This document shows positions 61,159-64,000 of a stretch of 64,000 nt of DNA, piece after piece. The position numbers and the translations under genes are program-made. The stretch spans positions 29,022 through 93,021 of the forward strand of contig DATKSG010000028.1 of assembly GCA_035531775.1 (NCBI GenBank). Reading direction: 5' to 3'. The notes beneath the pieces are model-generated. The model saw only the letters and a list, made by a program, of their open reading frames with translations, searched no databases and was not told where the DNA came from. Source of the stretch: DATKSG01 sp035531775. GTDB lineage: Bacteria > Actinomycetota > Acidimicrobiia > Acidimicrobiales > UBA8190. Every line of letters starts with the position of its first letter. The first letter of the stretch is position 1.

Positions 61159-62056
61159 CCGCAAGCCCGATCGCGCCGCTCAGGGCCCGACCGGCTTGGT
61201 GGTGGTGGACAAGGAGCCGGGCTGGACGTCGCACGACGTGGTGGCCAGGTGCCGGCGGATGTTCGGCCAGCGCCGAGTGGGCCATGCGGGAACGCTCGAT
61301 CCCGATGCCACCGGCGTGCTGCTCGTGGGATTGGGCCGCTTCACCAGGATGTTGCGTTTCCTCACCGCCCTCGGGAAGTCCTACCAGGGTGAAGTCGTGC
61401 TCGGCACGGCCACGTCCACCCTCGACGCAGCCGGAGAGGTCACCGGCACGTGGGACATGTCGGGGGTCGAGCTGGCCGCTGTCCGCCAGGCGGCGTCAGC
61501 CATGACCGGCGTCGTGGCGCAGGTCCCCCCGATGGTGTCGGCCGTGAAGGTGCAGGGACAGCGCCTCCACAAGTTGGCCCGGGCCGGCATTGAGGTGGAT
61601 CGGGCGGCTCGCACCGTGGTGGTGGACCGTTTCGATGTGGAGGCGACACCGGAGCCGGGCGTCTATCAGATCTCGGTCGACTGCTCGACGGGGACCTACG
61701 TGCGGGTGCTGGCCGCCGACCTGGGCGCGGCCCTCGGTGGAGGAGCACACCTCCGCCATCTGCGCCGAACCCGGGTGGGGTCCTTCGGCACCGGCGAGGC
61801 CCACGTCCTCGACGAGCTGGTCCCGGGCCATGTGCTCACCCCGGCCCAGGCCCTGCGCGACATGGCCCAGGTCGAGGTGGAGCCGGAGGTGGCCGTCATG
61901 GTGTCGCACGGCCTTGGACTGGACAAGGTGGCGCTCGGGGCCGGTGGCGAAGGCCCGTGGGCGGTGCTCGACCGGCACGGACGGCTGCTGGCCGTGTACG
62001 AGGCCACTGACACCGATCGGATGGTGGCCGCCGTCGTCCTCCACACCAGTGGGTGA
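61148..62056 (+). CDS. truB: tRNA pseudouridine-55 synthase
   Basis: 302 residues. Catalytic Asp51 in 'GHAGTLDPDATGVL', 'DKEPGWTSHDVV', 'QVPPMVSAVKVQGQRLHKLAR' in pieces, 'CSTGTYVRVLAADLG'. A C-terminal PUA-like region is present. Makes pseudouridine in the T-loop. ATG 61148 lies inside rbfA; its stop overlaps ribF as GTGA. Confidence 0.96.
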   Translation: MAPSRKPDRAAQGPTGLVVVDKEPGWTSHDVVARCRRMFGQRRVGHAGTLDPDATGVLLVGLGRFTRMLRFLTALGKSYQGEVVLGTATSTLDAAGEVTGTWDMSGVELAAVRQAASAMTGVVAQVPPMVSAVKVQGQRLHKLARAGIEVDRAARTVVVDRFDVEATPEPGVYQISVDCSTGTYVRVLAADLGAALGGGAHLRHLRRTRVGSFGTGEAHVLDELVPGHVLTPAQALRDMAQVEVEPEVAVMVSHGLGLDKVALGAGGEGPWAVLDRHGRLLAVYEATDTDRMVAAVVLHTSG

Positions 62057-63024
62057 CCGGTAACCTCGCGACGATGCTGGTCGTCCACGGTCCGAAGCAG
62101 GCGACAGCACCCGGGCGCGGGGCAGCGGTGACCATCGGGGCCTATGACGGGGTCCACCTCGGTCATCGCCATGTGATCGGCATGCTGCGCGACATGGCGG
62201 CGCCACGGGGCCTCGAGACCGTGGTGGTCACCTTCGACCGTCACCCGGCCACCGTGGTGCGCCCGGAGTCGGCACCACCGCAGCTGACCGAACTCGACCA
62301 GCGTCTCGAGCTACTGGCCTCCACCGGCGTGGACGCCACGGTGGTGATCCCCTTCGACGAAGCCAGGGCGAACGAGTCCGCCGAGGACTTCGTGACCGAG
62401 GTCCTGGTCGGCGCCCTGGGGGCGCGGCTGGTGGTGGTGGGCCGGGACTTCCATTTCGGCCACGGCCGTAAGGGCAATGTCGAGCTGCTCACCGAAATGG
62501 GCGAGCGCCACGGGTTCGAGACAGTGGGCGTGGCCATCGAAGGCGACGTGGCGGGCCAGGCGGTGTCGTCCACCCGCATCAGAGCCTTGGTGGCGGCCGG
62601 GGATGTGGTGGGAGCGCGGCGCCTGTTGGGCCGTCACCACGAGGTGAGGGGCATCGTGGTGCGCGGCGAGGGCCGCGGCGGAGCCGAGCTCGGCTTCCCG
62701 ACGGCCAACCTCTCGGTGCCGCCCGCCATCGCTCTGCCGGCCGAGGGCATCTACGCCTGTTGGTACACGAGGCCCGACGGGTCTCGCCATGGGGCGGCCG
62801 TGTCGCTCGGGCGGCGCCCCACTTTCCACGCCGCGGGCGCCGAGCCCCTGCTCGAGGCTCACCTCCTGGGCTTTTCGGGCGACCTCTACGGGGAGCCGGC
62901 CCGGTTGGCTTTCGTCCGGCGCCTACGGGCGGAAGAGCGCTTCGACTCGCCTCAGGCCCTGGTGGCGCAGATGCAAAGCGACGTGGCCCGGGCCGGCGAC
63001 GCCCTCGAAGCCGACGGCGCCTGA
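62053..63024 (+). CDS. ribF: bifunctional riboflavin kinase/FAD synthetase
   Basis: 323 residues. FMN-adenylyltransferase domain: '[18 protein letters not shown]', '[20 protein letters not shown]', '[14 protein letters not shown]'. Riboflavin-kinase domain: '[23 protein letters not shown]' in pieces, '[12 protein letters not shown]', 'VSLGRRPTF'. GTG 62053 overlaps the truB stop; ATG 62074 has a TAACCT hexamer 7 nt upstream and could be a second, leaderless start that loses no conserved residues. Confidence 0.96.
   Translation: MTGNLATMLVVHGPKQATAPGRGAAVTIGAYDGVHLGHRHVIGMLRDMAAPRGLETVVVTFDRHPATVVRPESAPPQLTELDQRLELLASTGVDATVVIPFDEARANESAEDFVTEVLVGALGARLVVVGRDFHFGHGRKGNVELLTEMGERHGFETVGVAIEGDVAGQAVSSTRIRALVAAGDVVGARRLLGRHHEVRGIVVRGEGRGGAELGFPTANLSVPPAIALPAEGIYACWYTRPDGSRHGAAVSLGRRPTFHAAGAEPLLEAHLLGFSGDLYGEPARLAFVRRLRAEERFDSPQALVAQMQSDVARAGDALEADGA
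62061..62066 (+). promoter_or_regulatory. putative -10 element for internal ribF start
   Basis: TAACCT then 7 nt and ATG 62074. It supports a leaderless, seven-residue-shorter RibF. Confidence 0.38.
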
Positions 63025-63105
63025 GCCTCGGGGCCTTCCCAGGGGCCTCTACCTGGCCGGCCCGACCCCCCGGTCCCACCCAACCCGGGTTGGTGACGGC
63101 CCTGC

Positions 63106-63111
63106 TAGAGT
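63106..63111 (+). promoter_or_regulatory. putative extended -10 of rpsO, with leader hairpins
   Basis: TGCTAGAGT resembles the extended -10 at rimP. The ~100-nt leader contains CCGGGAC-GCC-GTCCCGG (63122-63138) and ACGGGC-CTCGAC-GCCCGT (63159-63176). S15 autoregulates through leader structures in several bacteria; no specific known motif is recognised. Confidence 0.35.
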
Positions 63112-63214
63112 GGCCGGCGAGCCGGGACGCCGTCCCGGTGGGATCCGGGTGGGGGCGAACGGGCCTCGACGCCCGTCCGCTCCTGAGCAACTTTTCCGAG
63201 GTCGTTCTTCCCAC

Positions 63215-63472
63215 ATGCCCGACAAGACCGCAACGATCACCGAGCACCGCCTCCACGAGACCGACACAGGCTCGTCCGAGGTGCAGATCGCGCTCCTAAC
63301 CGAACGCATCTCCCACCTCACCGAGCATCTGAAGGTGCACAAGGGGGATCATCACACCCGTAGGGGTCTGATGAAGATGATCGGTCGCCGCCGCCGCTTG
63401 CTCGACTACGTGCGGGGCAACGACGTGGAGCGCTACCGGACCATCATCGGCAAGCTCGGCATCCGCCGCTAA
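63215..63472 (+). CDS. rpsO: 30S ribosomal protein S15
   Basis: 85 residues. '[54 protein letters not shown]' in pieces is the complete four-helix S15. It binds 16S rRNA at the three-way junction. ATG 63215 has no strong ribosome site. Followed by pnp, the usual pair. Confidence 0.97.
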   Translation: MPDKTATITEHRLHETDTGSSEVQIALLTERISHLTEHLKVHKGDHHTRRGLMKMIGRRRRLLDYVRGNDVERYRTIIGKLGIRR

Positions 63473-63473
63473 G

Positions 63474-63489
63474 GCGGGGCTCACCCCGC
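63474..63489 (+). terminator. hairpin directly after rpsO
   Basis: GCGGGG-CTCA-CCCCGC, a 6-bp perfect stem starting 2 nt after the rpsO stop. No T-tract; could be a terminator or a processing site in the rpsO-pnp spacer. A second palindrome, GGACGGC-AC-GCCGTCC, lies at 63546-63561, where PNPase autoregulation would be expected. The rest of the 235-nt gap shows nothing else. Confidence 0.45.
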
Positions 63490-63707
63490 GGGCGGCCAGA
63501 GCCGCGCCGGGGTACATCTCGGGGGGGAAGGTCCCGCCCGGGCACGGACGGCACGCCGTCCGACAGACGGACCAGGGCACCGGCCAGCCGTCAGCTGCCA
63601 GTCGCCGACCTCCTCGTACACCCGCCGCCCCCATTGGTGCAGCCGGATCGAGGCGGCCGACCACTGGGAACTGACCTGGGACGGTGTCCGGAGAAACGAG
63701 GAGACCA

Positions 63708-64000
63708 ATGGCGAAAGCCATCACCGTGTCAGGCCCCATCAGTGGGACCGACCGAACCCTTTCCTACGAGACAGGCAAGCTGGCCGGCCAAGCCGACGGA
63801 GCTGTCGTCGGCCGCATCGGCGACACCTTGGTGCTCGTTGCCGCCACCGCCGCCCGGTCGGTGCGCGAAGGCACAGACTTCTTCCCCCTGACGGTGGACA
63901 TCGAAGAGCGGATGTACGCGGCCGGCAAGATCCCCGGCTCGTTCTTCCGCCGCGAGGGACGCTCCGGCGAAAAGGCGACTCTGACCGCGCGGATGATCGA
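63708..64000 (+). CDS. pnp: polyribonucleotide nucleotidyltransferase, 5' part
   Basis: First 97 residues of PNPase, cut by the window end. '[31 protein letters not shown]' in pieces, '[12 protein letters not shown]', '[29 protein letters not shown]' in pieces: the first RNase PH domain with the conserved '[11 protein letters not shown]'. ATG 63708 follows GAGGAG. It degrades RNA 3' to 5' with phosphate. Confidence 0.96.
   Translation, partial: MAKAITVSGPISGTDRTLSYETGKLAGQADGAVVGRIGDTLVLVAATAARSVREGTDFFPLTVDIEERMYAAGKIPGSFFRREGRSGEKATLTARMI

Overview
This 64 kb window is a high-GC actinobacterial chromosome segment, almost entirely core housekeeping genes packed end to end. Several traits point to Actinobacteria, and I infer the class Acidimicrobiia or a close relative: an mtrA-mtrB-lpqB-like cassette, a WhiG-type sigma factor, an HU protein with a long PAKKA-type tail, a class II DAHP synthase, a maleylpyruvate-isomerase/mycothiol-type protein, an F420-type luciferase-like oxidoreductase, a DUF5679 zinc ribbon and a secreted protein with 'GYWLVASDGGIFSFG' repeats. 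The gene orders tig-clpP-clpX-folC-ndk, mreBCD-mrdA-rne-rplU-rpmA-obgE-proBA-nadD-rsfS and xerC-whiG-rpsB-tsf-pyrH-frr-cdsA-dxr-rseP-ispG-proS-rimP-nusA-rnpM-infB-rbfA-truB-ribF-rpsO-pnp agree with this. I saw no CRISPR array, insertion sequence, prophage, integrated element or toxin-antitoxin pair.

Layout. 1-10 kb is the most accessory part: a truncated hydrolase, a DedA membrane protein, a MacB/FtsX-type exporter (permease plus ATPase), a Baeyer-Villiger-like monooxygenase with an old-yellow-enzyme relative, HU, tRNA-Gly(UCC), tRNA-Pro(UGG), a universal-stress-like protein, a Ppx/GppA phosphatase and a zinc-ribbon miniprotein. 11-16 kb holds protein quality control (tig, clpP, clpX), folC and ndk. 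16-21 kb holds the rod-shape/elongasome genes mreBCD-mrdA. 21-30 kb carries a B12-type radical SAM pair, RNase E/G, L21, L27, Obg and proline synthesis. 30-33 kb is a MoxR ATPase/VWA pair plus a histidine phosphatase. 33-43 kb mixes a secreted repeat protein, DAHP synthase, a frameshifted F420 oxidoreductase, nadD, rsfS, the MtrAB two-component system with a GerMN lipoprotein, and an orphan peptide-type binding lipoprotein. 43-64 kb is the long translation, lipid and isoprenoid cluster from xerC to pnp, interrupted on the minus strand by an archaeal/eukaryotic-type prolyl-tRNA synthetase and a PPOX-type flavoprotein.

Expression logic. Two gene-start styles alternate. Many downstream genes begin with a 4-bp ATGA/GTGA overlap on the previous stop (clpP, ndk, mreD, mrdA, proB, moxR, rseP, nusA, ribF, lpqB-like), which implies translational coupling. 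Others lack a Shine-Dalgarno but carry a TAnnnT hexamer 5-10 nt before the start codon (tig, rplU, obgE, proA, aroG, xerC, proS and more), as expected for leaderless transcripts, even inside apparent operons.

No clearly new multi-gene system is visible. The observations most worth checking are: an rnpM/ylxR gene whose only well-placed start is an ATA overlapping the nusA stop behind a strong Shine-Dalgarno; a relay of ATGA-overlapping mini-ORFs bridging nadD and rsfS; a one-base frameshift in the F420 oxidoreductase; a complex rimP-nusA leader; unusually long N-terminal extensions on CdsA and PBP2; and the secreted six-repeat protein.
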